Part shown: positions 36,829 to 45,981 of the stretch, piece by piece | Layout: each line of letters starts with the position of its first letter | Numbering within the stretch: position 1 is the stretch's first letter | Assembly (NCBI RefSeq): GCF_002858925.1 | Contig: NZ_PJRS01000009.1 | Span: forward strand, 62,001 to 126,000 | Reading direction: 5' to 3' | Source: Caulobacter zeae | GTDB lineage: Bacteria > Pseudomonadota > Alphaproteobacteria > Caulobacterales > Caulobacteraceae | Length of the DNA: 64,000 nt | Notes under the pieces: model-generated | The model's input: only the letters and a program-made list of their open reading frames with translations | Database searches by the model: none | Told to the model about the DNA's origin: nothing | Program-made: the position numbers and the translations under genes

Positions 36829-36836
36829 GAGCTTAA

Positions 36837-36972
36837 GATCCTCCCCCTGTGGGGGAGGTGGCCCGGAGGGCCGGAGGGGGGAGGTTTTCAGCTTCCGCGG
36901 AGGCTGGAGCTCATCAGCCCCTTCCCTCTCCGTCCGCTGCGCGGACACCTCTACCACAGGGAGAGGGCCTTT
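36837..36972. repeat. Palindromic intergenic repeat (GGGGGAG hairpin family), copy 2
   Basis: Left hairpin CCTCCCCC-TG-TGGGGGAGG (36840-36858), then GGCCCGGAGGGCC, a unique centre, CGTCCGCTGCGCGGACACC hairpin and a closing CTACCACAGGGAGAGG. It spans the whole gap between convergent stops, touching the stop of the next gene. Confidence 0.8.
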
Positions 36973-37323
36973 TTACCGCCCCCGCATCTCGGTCAGTTCC
37001 CAGCCCTCGCCGACGGCGACCTTGCGGAACTTGAAGGTCACGCGGGCGCCGGGTTCCAGCGGGGCCTCGGCCAGGACGTCGCCATAGGACTGGAAGACAG
37101 TGCGGCCGGCGGCGAGCGGCGCGGCGCTCGCGCCGTCGTGATCGAGCGTGAGCACCTGGCCCTCGACGCTGGCAATCACGCCCTGAGTCTCATGCTGCGG
37201 CGCCGTCGAGATCGGCGGCGCGGGCTGGGCGGCGGGCGATTTCGAGCCCTCGCTCTCCCCCCCCGGGCCACAGCCGACCAGAGCCGCAACCGCGAGAAAT
37301 CCCAAAACCGCCTTGCATTTCAT
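36973..37323 (-). CDS. Lipoprotein with CusF-like OB domain
   Basis: 116 residues from the ATG at 37323; the signal sequence ends with lipobox AALVGC. After a Pro/Ser-rich linker, the domain TQGVIASVEGQVLTLDHDGA...LEPGARVTFKFRKV has the five-strand layout of CusF, a periplasmic copper chaperone. The Trp and two Met ligands of CusF are not evident, so copper binding is doubtful. A longer start (37377) adds 18 residues that do not look like a signal. Stand-alone gene. Confidence 0.65.
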   Translation of the reverse strand: MKCKAVLGFLAVAALVGCGPGGESEGSKSPAAQPAPPISTAPQHETQGVIASVEGQVLTLDHDGASAAPLAAGRTVFQSYGDVLAEAPLEPGARVTFKFRKVAVGEGWELTEMRGR

Positions 37324-37536
37324 AATCTTGACCTGTCTCCGGCGGGCTCCCCGCAGCCCATCTTTGCGCATTTGCACAGATTTTTCACCGCACCTGCGAA
37401 ATGGATCACATTTTCGATAGCGATTTCGTGATCAAAGTTTTACCCTAGGTGCGTCGGCGGTTTTCGTCCGCCGGACTTCGTTCAACGCCAGACCCTTGCT
37501 GAACGCGACCGATCCCTAGCGGACCGGAGGCGTCCC

Positions 37537-39603
37537 GTGAAGGCGTTCGGCGCGAAATCGAAGCTCTGCATTTCGTCCGACCACGGTCGGATCACCGAGA
37601 CGGACCCGATGACCGAACGCGGCGCCTTCTTCGACCTGGCCACCTCCACCCCGGTGGCCTTCGAAACCGTGATCGCCCCGCGCGATCGGGTCGAGATCCC
37701 CACCGAAGCTCCCCTGGCCATGCCGGTCCAGCCGCTGGGCTTCTGGCAGGGCGCGGCGCGCGCCGTCCGCGGCCCGGGTTCGGAAACGGTCATGCGCCGC
37801 TGGGTGATCTTCGTCGCCACGGCGATCATGGGCGCGGCCGGCTGGAAGGCCACCTTCGACACCGTGGCGCTCGGCGGCGTCACCCGCCTGGAAGCCGTCT
37901 GCCTGACCCTGCTGGCCCCGCTGTTCCTGGCGCTGGCGCTGTGGTTCGTCACCGCCGTCGCCGGCTTCGTGGTGCTGCTGCGCACGCCCAAGGATCCGCT
38001 GGGCATCGACAGCAGCAAGCCCATGCCCAAGCCGCGCGCCCGCACGGCGATCCTGATGCCGGTCTACAACGAGGACGCCCAGGCGGTGTTCGCTCGTCTG
38101 CGGGCCATGGACGCCTCGATCGCCGAGACCGGCGCCAGCCGCGCCTTCGACATCTTCATTATCTCCGACACCCGCGACGCCGCCGTGGCGCTGGCCGAGC
38201 AGGCCTGCTTCGCCCGCTTCCGCCGCGAGGCCTCCAGCCACGTCTTCTATCGCCGCCGCGCCGACAACACCGGCCGCAAGGCCGGCAACGTCGCCGACTG
38301 GGTCGCCCGCTGGGGCGGCGACTACGAGCACATGCTGGTGCTCGACGCCGACAGCCTGATGACCGGCGACGCCATGGTCCGCCTGGCCGACGCGATGGAG
38401 CGTCACCCGGGCGTGGGTCTGATCCAGACCATGCCGACCATCATCAACGGCCAGACGATCTTCGCCCGCACCCTGCAGTTCGCCACCAAGCTCTACGGCC
38501 GCGTGGCCTGGACGGGCCTGGCCTGGTGGTCGGGTTCGGAAAGCTCGTTCTGGGGCCACAACGCCATCATCCGCACCAAGGCCTTCGCCCAGACCTGCGG
38601 CCTCCCCTCGCTGAACGGCCCCAAGCCCTTCGGCGGCGAGGTGATGAGCCACGACGCCCTGGAAAGCGCCCTGCTGCGCCGCGGCGGCTGGGCCGTGCAC
38701 CTGGCCCCCTACCTGGAAGGCTCGTACGAAGAGAGCCCCTCCAACCTGCTCGATTTCGCCACCCGCGATCGCCGCTGGTGCCGGGGCAACGTCCAGCACG
38801 TGCCGCTGATCGGCCTGCCGGGCCTGCACTGGATGAGCCGCCTGCACCTGGTGATCGGCGTGCTCAGCTACGCCCTGTCGCCGATCTGGTTCGTCGCCCT
38901 GTCGGCCGGCGTCATCTCGCGGGCCCTGATGCCCGAGGTGAAGAAGGCCGCCTTCACGATGGCCGACCTGCAGGCCGCCGCCCACGCCCTGATCGACTGG
39001 CGCGAGATCCAGGCCACGGCCTGGGCGATGATCATCACCTTCGTGCTGCTGTTCGGCCCGAAGATCCTGGGCGCCACCCTGATCTTCATGCGCAAGCACG
39101 AATTGAAGGGCTTCGGCGGTCGTCGCCGGGTGATGGCCGGCCTGGGCGTCGAGATGCTGCTCTCGGCCCTGGTCGCCCCGATGCTGATGTTCACCCAGAC
39201 CCGCGCCGTGGTCGAGATCCTGGCCGGCCGCGTCGGCGGCTGGAGCGCCCAGCGCCGCGACGCCGATAAGGTCGCCTTCAAGGAAGCCTGCGCCGCCATG
39301 GGCTGGATCAGCGCCACGGGCCTGACCCTGGCCGGCCTGTTCTGGTTCACCCCGGACCTGCTGACCGCCACGGCCCCGATCCTCGCCGGCCTGATCCTGG
39401 CCGTGCCGCTGACCATGCTGGGCGCCAGCAAGGCCGCGGGCCTGGCCCTGAAGGCCAACGGCCTGTTCATGACCCCCGACGAGCGTACGCCGCCGGCCAT
39501 CGTCCGCGCCGCCCTCGGCCCGGTCTGCGAACCGCCGGTCCGCTGGAACGTCGGCAAGGCCAAGGCCCCCGCCCTGGCGGCCGCCGAGCAGACCGCGGCC
39601 TGA
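37537..39603 (+). CDS. opgH: Osmoregulated periplasmic glucan glucosyltransferase OpgH
   Basis: 688 residues. An inner-membrane family 2 glycosyltransferase that makes the beta-glucan backbone from UDP-glucose. Two N-terminal helices (about 85-150), a catalytic domain with ILMPVYNEDAQAVFARL, LDADSLM (DxD), GFGG/VMSHDALE region and RDRRWCRGN (QxxRW-type), then several C-terminal helices. GTG start at 37537 with GGAGG seven bases upstream; an ATG at 37609 is an alternative. OpgH is reported as needed for normal morphology in Caulobacter crescentus. opgG, its usual partner, is not adjacent. Confidence 0.92.
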   Translation: MKAFGAKSKLCISSDHGRITETDPMTERGAFFDLATSTPVAFETVIAPRDRVEIPTEAPLAMPVQPLGFWQGAARAVRGPGSETVMRRWVIFVATAIMGAAGWKATFDTVALGGVTRLEAVCLTLLAPLFLALALWFVTAVAGFVVLLRTPKDPLGIDSSKPMPKPRARTAILMPVYNEDAQAVFARLRAMDASIAETGASRAFDIFIISDTRDAAVALAEQACFARFRREASSHVFYRRRADNTGRKAGNVADWVARWGGDYEHMLVLDADSLMTGDAMVRLADAMERHPGVGLIQTMPTIINGQTIFARTLQFATKLYGRVAWTGLAWWSGSESSFWGHNAIIRTKAFAQTCGLPSLNGPKPFGGEVMSHDALESALLRRGGWAVHLAPYLEGSYEESPSNLLDFATRDRRWCRGNVQHVPLIGLPGLHWMSRLHLVIGVLSYALSPIWFVALSAGVISRALMPEVKKAAFTMADLQAAAHALIDWREIQATAWAMIITFVLLFGPKILGATLIFMRKHELKGFGGRRRVMAGLGVEMLLSALVAPMLMFTQTRAVVEILAGRVGGWSAQRRDADKVAFKEACAAMGWISATGLTLAGLFWFTPDLLTATAPILAGLILAVPLTMLGASKAAGLALKANGLFMTPDERTPPAIVRAALGPVCEPPVRWNVGKAKAPALAAAEQTAA

Positions 39604-39628
39604 ACGCCCGAACATCGAACTTGAAGAG

Positions 39629-39657
39629 CCTTGCCCCTCACCGGGCGAGGTTTTTTA
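39629..39657 (+). terminator. Rho-independent terminator of opgH
   Basis: An 8-bp stem CCTTGCCC/GGGCGAGG (one G-U pair), six-base loop, followed by TTTTTTAT, 25 bp after the opgH stop. Confidence 0.85.
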
Positions 39658-39771
39658 TTGGCCGTTGATACGGGCCCCGCAGAAACACCTACTCAAGCTT
39701 CGCAACGGCTGGCGGCTCGCCCTTTGGGGGAGTAGAAGCGCGCTTTGTTTGGATTTGACGGAGCCTCCGCC

Positions 39772-40668
39772 GTGTCGCGGCTTTTCAGCGCCTATGTGAT
39801 CGTCGACTGGAGCGCGGCGGCCAAGCCGACCACCGGGGCCGACTCCGTCTGGATCGGCGTGCTCAAGCGCGACGTGCGCTTCCGCCTGACCTTCGAGAGC
39901 TACAACCCCGCCACCCGCAACGAGGCCGAGGCCAAGCTGGCCGTCATCCTCGACGACCTCAAGAAGCGCGGCGAGCGTGCGCTGGTCGGCTTCGACTTCC
40001 CGCTGGGCTTCCCGCGCGGCTTCTCCCAGGCCCTGAACCTGCCGGGCGAGACGCCCTGGCGCGCGGTCTGGGACCAGCTGAACAAGATGGTCAAGGACAA
40101 GGCCGACAACACCAACAACCGCTTTGGCGTCGGCTCGGAGATCAACCGCCGCCTTACCGGCGGGCCGTTCCCGTTCTGGGGCTGCCCGCCCAAGGACGCC
40201 CTGACCACGCTGCAGCCCAAGCGCACGCGCGAGCATGGTCCGGACGACCTGCCGGAGTTCCGCCATGCCGACGTGGCGGCGAAAGGCGCGCATTCTATCT
40301 GGAAGCTCTATTACAACGGCTCGGTCGGCGGCCAGGCGATCATGGGCATCCCGGCGGTGCGTCGCCTGAAGGACGCCCGTGGCGAGGCCGTGCGGGTCTG
40401 GCCGTTCGAGACCGGCTTCAAGACCCTGACCGAGGCCGACCTCGACGGCGTCGAGGCCGTGCTCGCCGAGGTTTATCCGTCGCTGATCAAGGCCGTTCCC
40501 GGCCCCGGCGAGATCAAGGACCTGGCCCAGGTGCGGGGCCTTGCCGAACATTTCGCCAAGCTCGACGAAGCCGGCAAGCTGGCCGCCCAGTTCGGGCCGT
40601 CCAAGGACGCGTCGGCCGAACTGGTCAATGACGTGCAGACGCAGGAAGGCTGGATCCTGGGGGCGTAG
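39772..40668 (+). CDS. Conserved alphaproteobacterial protein (RNase H-like fold; sometimes labelled CbiG)
   Basis: 298 residues from the GTG at 39772, with GGAG eight bases upstream; a TTG at 39745 is an alternative. It begins LFSAYVIVDWSAAAKPTTG, and ALVGFDFPLGFPRGFS follows; the paired Asp residues at strand ends look like an RNase-H/DUF429-type fold. Public annotations of similar proteins as cobalamin biosynthesis protein CbiG are probably mislabels: no cobalamin synthesis genes are nearby and CbiG motifs are missing. Function unknown. Confidence 0.7.
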   Translation: MSRLFSAYVIVDWSAAAKPTTGADSVWIGVLKRDVRFRLTFESYNPATRNEAEAKLAVILDDLKKRGERALVGFDFPLGFPRGFSQALNLPGETPWRAVWDQLNKMVKDKADNTNNRFGVGSEINRRLTGGPFPFWGCPPKDALTTLQPKRTREHGPDDLPEFRHADVAAKGAHSIWKLYYNGSVGGQAIMGIPAVRRLKDARGEAVRVWPFETGFKTLTEADLDGVEAVLAEVYPSLIKAVPGPGEIKDLAQVRGLAEHFAKLDEAGKLAAQFGPSKDASAELVNDVQTQEGWILGA

Positions 40669-40671
40669 CCC

Positions 40672-40701
40672 AAGACCCTCCCCCTTCAGGGGGAGGGTCT
40701 T
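40672..40701. repeat. Perfect 13-bp stem-loop (GGGGGAG family) between convergent genes
   Basis: AAGACCCTCCCCC-TTCA-GGGGGAGGGTCTT, arms 40672-40684 and 40689-40701. It lies between the 39772 gene and the MATE gene and reaches into the latter: the last five residues (TRPSP) and the stop of the MATE protein are encoded inside it. Probably a bidirectional terminator. Confidence 0.75.
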
Positions 40702-42059
40702 GTATCCAGCATCCGATACCGCCCCAGCAGCATCGCCGCCGCCGCGAAGCTGGTGACGATCACCGACCAGACGATGCCGTCCAGGCCCAACTTCATCGGC
40801 AGGGCCAGCCACCAGGCCAGCGGCCCCATGATCAGGGCGTAGGCGACCATGTGGGTGCCGGCGGGGATCCAGACCTCGCCGCGGGCCCGCAACGCCTGGG
40901 CGCAGACCACCTGCACGGCGTCGGGCACCAGGAACAGGCAGGTCAGCACCAGCGCCGGCGCGATCAGGGCGATGGCGGCCGGATCGGCGGTATAGGCGCC
41001 GGCCACCAGGTGGCGCAGCGGATAGAGCAGCAGGGCCACGACCAGCGCGAAAACGGCGGTGACCGCGAACGAGATCCAGCCCGCCCGGCTCATGCCCGCC
41101 GGGTCACGCGCGCCGTGGGCGCGGGCGACCTGCACGGCCGTGGCCGTCGCCAGGCCCAGCGGGACCATGAAGATCACGCCCGCCACGTTCAGCACCACGG
41201 CCCAGGCCGCGACGTTCAGGCCGCCCAGCCAGCCGGCCACCAGGCTCATGCCGGCGAAGGCCGAGACCTCGAACAGGTTGGAGCTGCCCGCGCCGTAACC
41301 GACCCGGCGCTGCTCCTTTTCTGCGGCGCGGTCGCGCGGCGGCTTGTCGAACACGCCCATGGCCCGGGCGTCCTTGAGGCGCCAGATCACCACCGCCAGC
41401 ATGATGGTGAAGGCCGTACGGGCGACGAAGGTGGCCCAGGCCGCGCCCACCGCCCCCAGGGCCGGCAGGCCCATGACGCCGGGCACCAGCAGCAGGTTGA
41501 CCGCCAGGTTGATCAGGTTGGCCACCCACATATTGACCGTCACCAGGCCCGGCCGCCCCAGCCCCTCAAGCCAGAAGCTCAGGGCCACGCTCAGCGCATA
41601 GGGGGTCAGCGACAGCGAGAACACGATCAGCGGCGCGGTCGCCCCGTCGGCCAGGGCCTTCTCGATGCCGACGTGGTGCAGCAGCGGCGGCGCGGCGATC
41701 GCCAGCAGGGCCGAACCGGCCAGGCCCAGCCAGAAGGCGTAGACCACGCCCCGGCGCAGCACCGCGCCGGCCTCGTGGGGCTTTCCGGCCCCCATGGCGC
41801 GCGAGCCCATCACCTGGGTCCCGACCAGCAGGCCAACGGTCACGGTGACGAACACCGAGGTCGGGGCCCAGGCCATGGCGTGGAAGCCCAGTTGCTGGGC
41901 CGAGAAGTGGCCCACGACGATGGCGTCGGTCAGGCCCATGACCATGATTCCCAGGCGCGACAGCACCACCGGCCCGGACAGGCGCAGCAGTTCGATCAGG
42001 TCTGTGACGATGACGCCGCGCGGCTTCCCGGAAGCCGGCGCGGCCGCGGGACGCGACAT
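40686..42059 (-). CDS. MATE-family multidrug efflux transporter
   Basis: 457 residues from the ATG at 42059 (AAAGG eight bases upstream). Twelve helices in two six-helix halves. VLSRLGIMVMGLTDAIVVGHFSAQQLGFHA is the MATE signature around helix 2, and GTQVMGSRAMGAGKPHEA the loop after it. It exports drugs or metabolites using H+ or Na+ gradients (NorM-like). The C-terminus has been captured by an intergenic repeat. 42060-42126 upstream is short and unremarkable. Confidence 0.9.
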   Translation of the reverse strand: MSRPAAAPASGKPRGVIVTDLIELLRLSGPVVLSRLGIMVMGLTDAIVVGHFSAQQLGFHAMAWAPTSVFVTVTVGLLVGTQVMGSRAMGAGKPHEAGAVLRRGVVYAFWLGLAGSALLAIAAPPLLHHVGIEKALADGATAPLIVFSLSLTPYALSVALSFWLEGLGRPGLVTVNMWVANLINLAVNLLLVPGVMGLPALGAVGAAWATFVARTAFTIMLAVVIWRLKDARAMGVFDKPPRDRAAEKEQRRVGYGAGSSNLFEVSAFAGMSLVAGWLGGLNVAAWAVVLNVAGVIFMVPLGLATATAVQVARAHGARDPAGMSRAGWISFAVTAVFALVVALLLYPLRHLVAGAYTADPAAIALIAPALVLTCLFLVPDAVQVVCAQALRARGEVWIPAGTHMVAYALIMGPLAWWLALPMKLGLDGIVWSVIVTSFAAAAMLLGRYRMLDTRPSP

Positions 42060-42126
42060 GGAGTGGGCCTTTCGAAACGGGGCCGGAAGGTGGCTGATGC
42101 CCATCGATTGGGCAAGGGGCGCCTCT

Positions 42127-42154
42127 AGATCCTTCCCCGGAAGGGGGAGGGTCT
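42127..42154. repeat. Stem-loop of the GGGGGAG family
   Basis: AGATCCTTCCCC-GGAA-GGGGGAGGGTCT, a 12-bp stem with two G-U pairs, immediately after (and touching) the stop of the deoxyribosyltransferase gene and before the MATE start. Position fits a terminator. Confidence 0.7.
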
Positions 42155-42717
42155 CATTCCGCGTACAGCCGCAGCGCCTGCAGGCACATCTCCAGCCCAG
42201 TCAGGTCGTGCAGCGGCTCGGGGGTGACGATGACGAACAGCCGCCGCGCCTCGGCCCACAGCATCACGCTTTCGGGCAGGCCCAGGTCCTCGACCACGCA
42301 GCCGTTCTCGTCGCGCCAGGTTCCATCCTCGCCGCGCTCGGCCCCGACCAGCACGTCGACCCGGTCGACATATTCGGCCAGGCTTTCGTCCTCGACGTTG
42401 AGATAGGCGAAGACCGGCTTGCCCAGGCCCGCCAGCACCCCGGCCTCGAAGGCTGCGCCCGTGTCGCAGGACGGCCCGCGCCAGGGGGTCAGGTTGACGA
42501 TCGCCGCATCGACCTGACGCAATTGGGCCATGCGGTCCATGTAGAGTTCGCGGGCCTGGATTTCGGAGCTGAAATCGTCGCCCGGCGCGGCCTGGCCGCC
42601 CGAGAACGGCGTGAAGCCCGCGTCCAGGCACAGGGCCTTGCGGCGCAGGTCTTGAGCTTGGGCGTCAGGGAGCCAGGCTTCGGGGCCGGCCAGCCAAAGG
42701 GAACGGACAGGTCGCAT
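42154..42717 (-). CDS. Nucleoside 2-deoxyribosyltransferase family protein
   Basis: 187 residues. SLWLAGPEAWLPDAQ at the start and SCDTGAAFEAGVLAGLGKPVFAYLN, in which the Glu is the expected nucleophile and the pattern D-T-G-x-x-F-E is diagnostic of the Nuc_deoxyrib_tr fold. Members cleave or exchange N-glycosidic bonds of deoxynucleosides in purine/pyrimidine salvage; related proteins act on NMN-like substrates. Stand-alone gene. Confidence 0.85.
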   Translation of the reverse strand: MRPVRSLWLAGPEAWLPDAQAQDLRRKALCLDAGFTPFSGGQAAPGDDFSSEIQARELYMDRMAQLRQVDAAIVNLTPWRGPSCDTGAAFEAGVLAGLGKPVFAYLNVEDESLAEYVDRVDVLVGAERGEDGTWRDENGCVVEDLGLPESVMLWAEARRLFVIVTPEPLHDLTGLEMCLQALRLYAE

Positions 42718-42780
42718 CCGGCCTTAGAGCGGGCGACCGGGTCGCCCTGTCAACCGTCTTGGAGCCAGAACCCGCCCACG

Positions 42781-43581
42781 ATGACCTCCCTATCCCGCCG
42801 CTCCGCCCTGGCCCTGGGCGCCGCCGCCCTGACCACGCCGGGCCTGGCCGCCGCCGCTTCCGCCCAGACCTACCTCGCCTACGAGCGCCGCCTGCGCGAG
42901 CAGATGGCCGCGCGCCGGGGCGATTACGACGCCGATTTCGAGCGCGAACTGCTCGACCAGGGCGACGCTTTCCGGGAGGCCCGGGGCCTGCCGCCGCTGC
43001 GCTTCGATCCCGGCCTGGCCCTGGCCGCCCGCGCCCACGCCGCCGACATCGCCCGCAGCCAGATCTACGACCACATGACCCGCGAGGGCTTCGGCCCCGC
43101 CGCCCGCGTGGGCCTCCTGGCCCGCGACCTGGTCGGCGCCCCGGCCGAGAACATCGCCATGCGCCGCAACGCCGCCGGCCAGGTGCGTCCCGACCAGATC
43201 ATGGGCCAGTGGAAGACCAGCCCCGGCCACCGCGCCAACCTGCTGGCGCCGGGCTTCACCCATGTGGCCTACGCCGCCCTGCGCGAAGGCCCGCAGGTAA
43301 TCGCCGTGGGCGTCTATGCCGAGGTCTCCGCGCGCCTGGCCGCTCCCGCCCCGCTGCGCGCGGCCAGCGTCGAGGCGATCGCCGCCGCCCTCTCGCGCGC
43401 CAGCCCGCGCATCGACCAGTTCTCGCTGTCCGACCCCGGCGGCGACGTGCTGACCCAGACCTATGTCGAGCGCCCGCAGCCGGTCAGCATCCCGCCCGGC
43501 GCCTGGCAGCTGCGTCCGCACCTATCGAGCGGCACGCACAAGCACCAGGTGGCCTGGGGTCCGGTGTTCGTGCTGGGCTGA
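42781..43581 (+). CDS. Exported CAP/SCP-domain protein
   Basis: 266 residues from the ATG at 42781. A signal with SRRSALALGAAALTT looks like a Tat (twin-arginine) leader. CAP domain: LRFDPGLALAARAHAADIARSQIYDHMTRE, ENIAMR, and QWKTSPGHRANLLAPGFTHVAYA, the CRISP-type His/Glu pocket. C-terminal 70 residues are a second small domain. CAP proteins bind lipids, glycans or act in envelope maintenance; the role in bacteria is poorly known. The 1,000-bp open frame ahead of it is a shadow. Confidence 0.85.
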   Translation: MTSLSRRSALALGAAALTTPGLAAAASAQTYLAYERRLREQMAARRGDYDADFERELLDQGDAFREARGLPPLRFDPGLALAARAHAADIARSQIYDHMTREGFGPAARVGLLARDLVGAPAENIAMRRNAAGQVRPDQIMGQWKTSPGHRANLLAPGFTHVAYAALREGPQVIAVGVYAEVSARLAAPAPLRAASVEAIAAALSRASPRIDQFSLSDPGGDVLTQTYVERPQPVSIPPGAWQLRPHLSSGTHKHQVAWGPVFVLG

Positions 43582-43591
43582 CGCCCCAACG

Positions 43592-43621
43592 AAAAACGGC
43601 GGGCCCTTGCGAGCCCGCCGT
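43592..43621 (-). terminator. Rho-independent terminator of ilvC
   Basis: A perfect 9-bp stem (ACGGCGGGC/GCCCGCCGT, 43596-43604 and 43613-43621) followed on the minus strand by TTTTT. Located 27 bp after the ilvC stop; also serves as the convergent end with the CAP gene. Confidence 0.9.
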
Positions 43622-43647
43622 CGTCCGTTCCGCCGTGAGGCAAAAGC

Positions 43648-44731
<1,084 letters not shown>

Positions 44732-44849
44732 GTTTGAGCGTTTTTTTGCCGCTTCGTCAAGGCGGGGCGCGCCATGAGCGACGTTCGGCGACGCTTAAAT
44801 ACCGCGAGTGAGGCGAAAAAGCCCTCCCAAAGGCAGGGCGCCGGCCCCG

Positions 44850-44890
44850 AAAAACGAAAAGGCCGCGCCTCGGTGAGGAGACGCGGCCTT
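44850..44890 (-). terminator. Rho-independent terminator of the RcnB-like gene
   Basis: A 9-bp outer stem AAGGCCGCG/CGCGGCCTT with an inner CCTC/GAGG stem, followed on the minus strand by TTTTCGTTTTTCG, 22 bp after the stop of the 44912-45877 gene. Confidence 0.88.
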
Positions 44891-44911
44891 CGATCCGGAG
44901 CGGTCGCCCGC

Positions 44912-45877
44912 CTACCAGAAGAGGTCGTAATAGACGCTCAGCACCTGGCCCGACCAGACGTCCACGAGGACGGCGTCGCCGCCGACCCGCACCCATTCGC
45001 AGCCGATCGGCGGCATGGGCAGGCCATAGCGGAACCAGTCGAGGTAGTACGAGCTGCCGTACCAGCCGCCCGGCAGGTAGTCGCCGAAGCTCCAGCGGTT
45101 CACGTACCAACCGCGCGGATAGCGATAGGCCGGGGCGCGGTAGCGCTGGGGCGCGCGGTAGCTGGGCCGCCAGCGACGCTGGTCGTACTGGGGCCGGCCG
45201 TTGTCCCGGTCGCGCCAGCGCTGGTCGCCGGGACGCGGGCCGGGTCGATCCCAGTCGCGATCGCCGCCCTGCCAGCCGCCGCCGGGACGGCCGCGGTCGG
45301 GACCACGATCCCCGCGGTCGCCTTGCCAACCGCCATTGGGACGGTCGGGGCGGTCGCCGCCGGGACGGTTGGGACGGTCATTGCGGTCGGGGCCGCGATC
45401 ACCGCGATCCTGACCGCCCTGCCAGCCGCCGCTGGGACGGTCGGGCCTGTCGCCACCGTTCGGACGGTCGCCACGATCGGGACGGGCGCCGCCCGGGTTG
45501 CGATCCTGGCCGCCTTGCCAGCCGCCGCCGGTGGGACGGTCGGGGCGCTCGCCCCTGCCCTGCCAGCCGCCGCGATCTCCACGATCGCCGCGATCGGCCT
45601 GCGGAACCGAAGGCGCTTGCGGCGCCGGACGGGCTTCTGGGGCGCGCGGCGCCTGGGGCGCGGAATCGTTCACGCGGCCGCCGCCGCCGCGCCAGCCGCC
45701 TTCCTGGCGGTCGCCGCGGTCGGCGCGCGGGCCACGATCCGGGCGGTCGCCGCGATCACCGCGGTCGCCGCGGTCGTTCTGCTGCTGCATCGCCAGGACC
45801 GTCGCGGCGGAGCCGGCCTGGGCCGCCGCGCCGCCCGTCAGCGACAGGATCATCGCGACGGTGATCAGACGTTTCAT
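44912..45877 (-). CDS. RcnB-like periplasmic protein with expanded Arg/Asp/Gly-rich region
   Basis: 321 residues from the ATG at 45877. Signal peptide ends near GGAAAQAG. Residues about 35-235 are low complexity, dominated by DRGDRGDR, DRPDRP and recurring GGWQGG units; then WYVNRWSFGDYLPGGWY and the C-terminal CEWVRVGGDAVLVDVWSGQVLSVYYDLFW, which matches the RcnB family. E. coli RcnB modulates Ni/Co efflux. Ordinary RcnB proteins are about 110 residues; the insert here makes it nearly three times longer. Terminator follows. Whether this is metal-related is not shown. Confidence 0.75.
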   Translation of the reverse strand: MKRLITVAMILSLTGGAAAQAGSAATVLAMQQQNDRGDRGDRGDRPDRGPRADRGDRQEGGWRGGGGRVNDSAPQAPRAPEARPAPQAPSVPQADRGDRGDRGGWQGRGERPDRPTGGGWQGGQDRNPGGARPDRGDRPNGGDRPDRPSGGWQGGQDRGDRGPDRNDRPNRPGGDRPDRPNGGWQGDRGDRGPDRGRPGGGWQGGDRDWDRPGPRPGDQRWRDRDNGRPQYDQRRWRPSYRAPQRYRAPAYRYPRGWYVNRWSFGDYLPGGWYGSSYYLDWFRYGLPMPPIGCEWVRVGGDAVLVDVWSGQVLSVYYDLFW

Positions 45878-45981
45878 CTCTTGCTCCAAGGGGCCTTGCG
45901 CCGGCCCGTAGCTCATCCCTTGATCACAGTGTCGCGCTTGGCGCATGAACCGCAATTGAACGAAACCCGCAGGAGAAGGCC

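Noticed and set aside
36973-37323. CusF copper chaperone
   Set aside because: The fold is plausible but the Trp/Met copper ligands are missing, so it is named only as CusF-like.
37404-37433. GATCAC-N18-GTGATC inverted repeat upstream of opgH
   Set aside because: Six-base arms at wide spacing are expected by chance in a window of this size; recorded only here.
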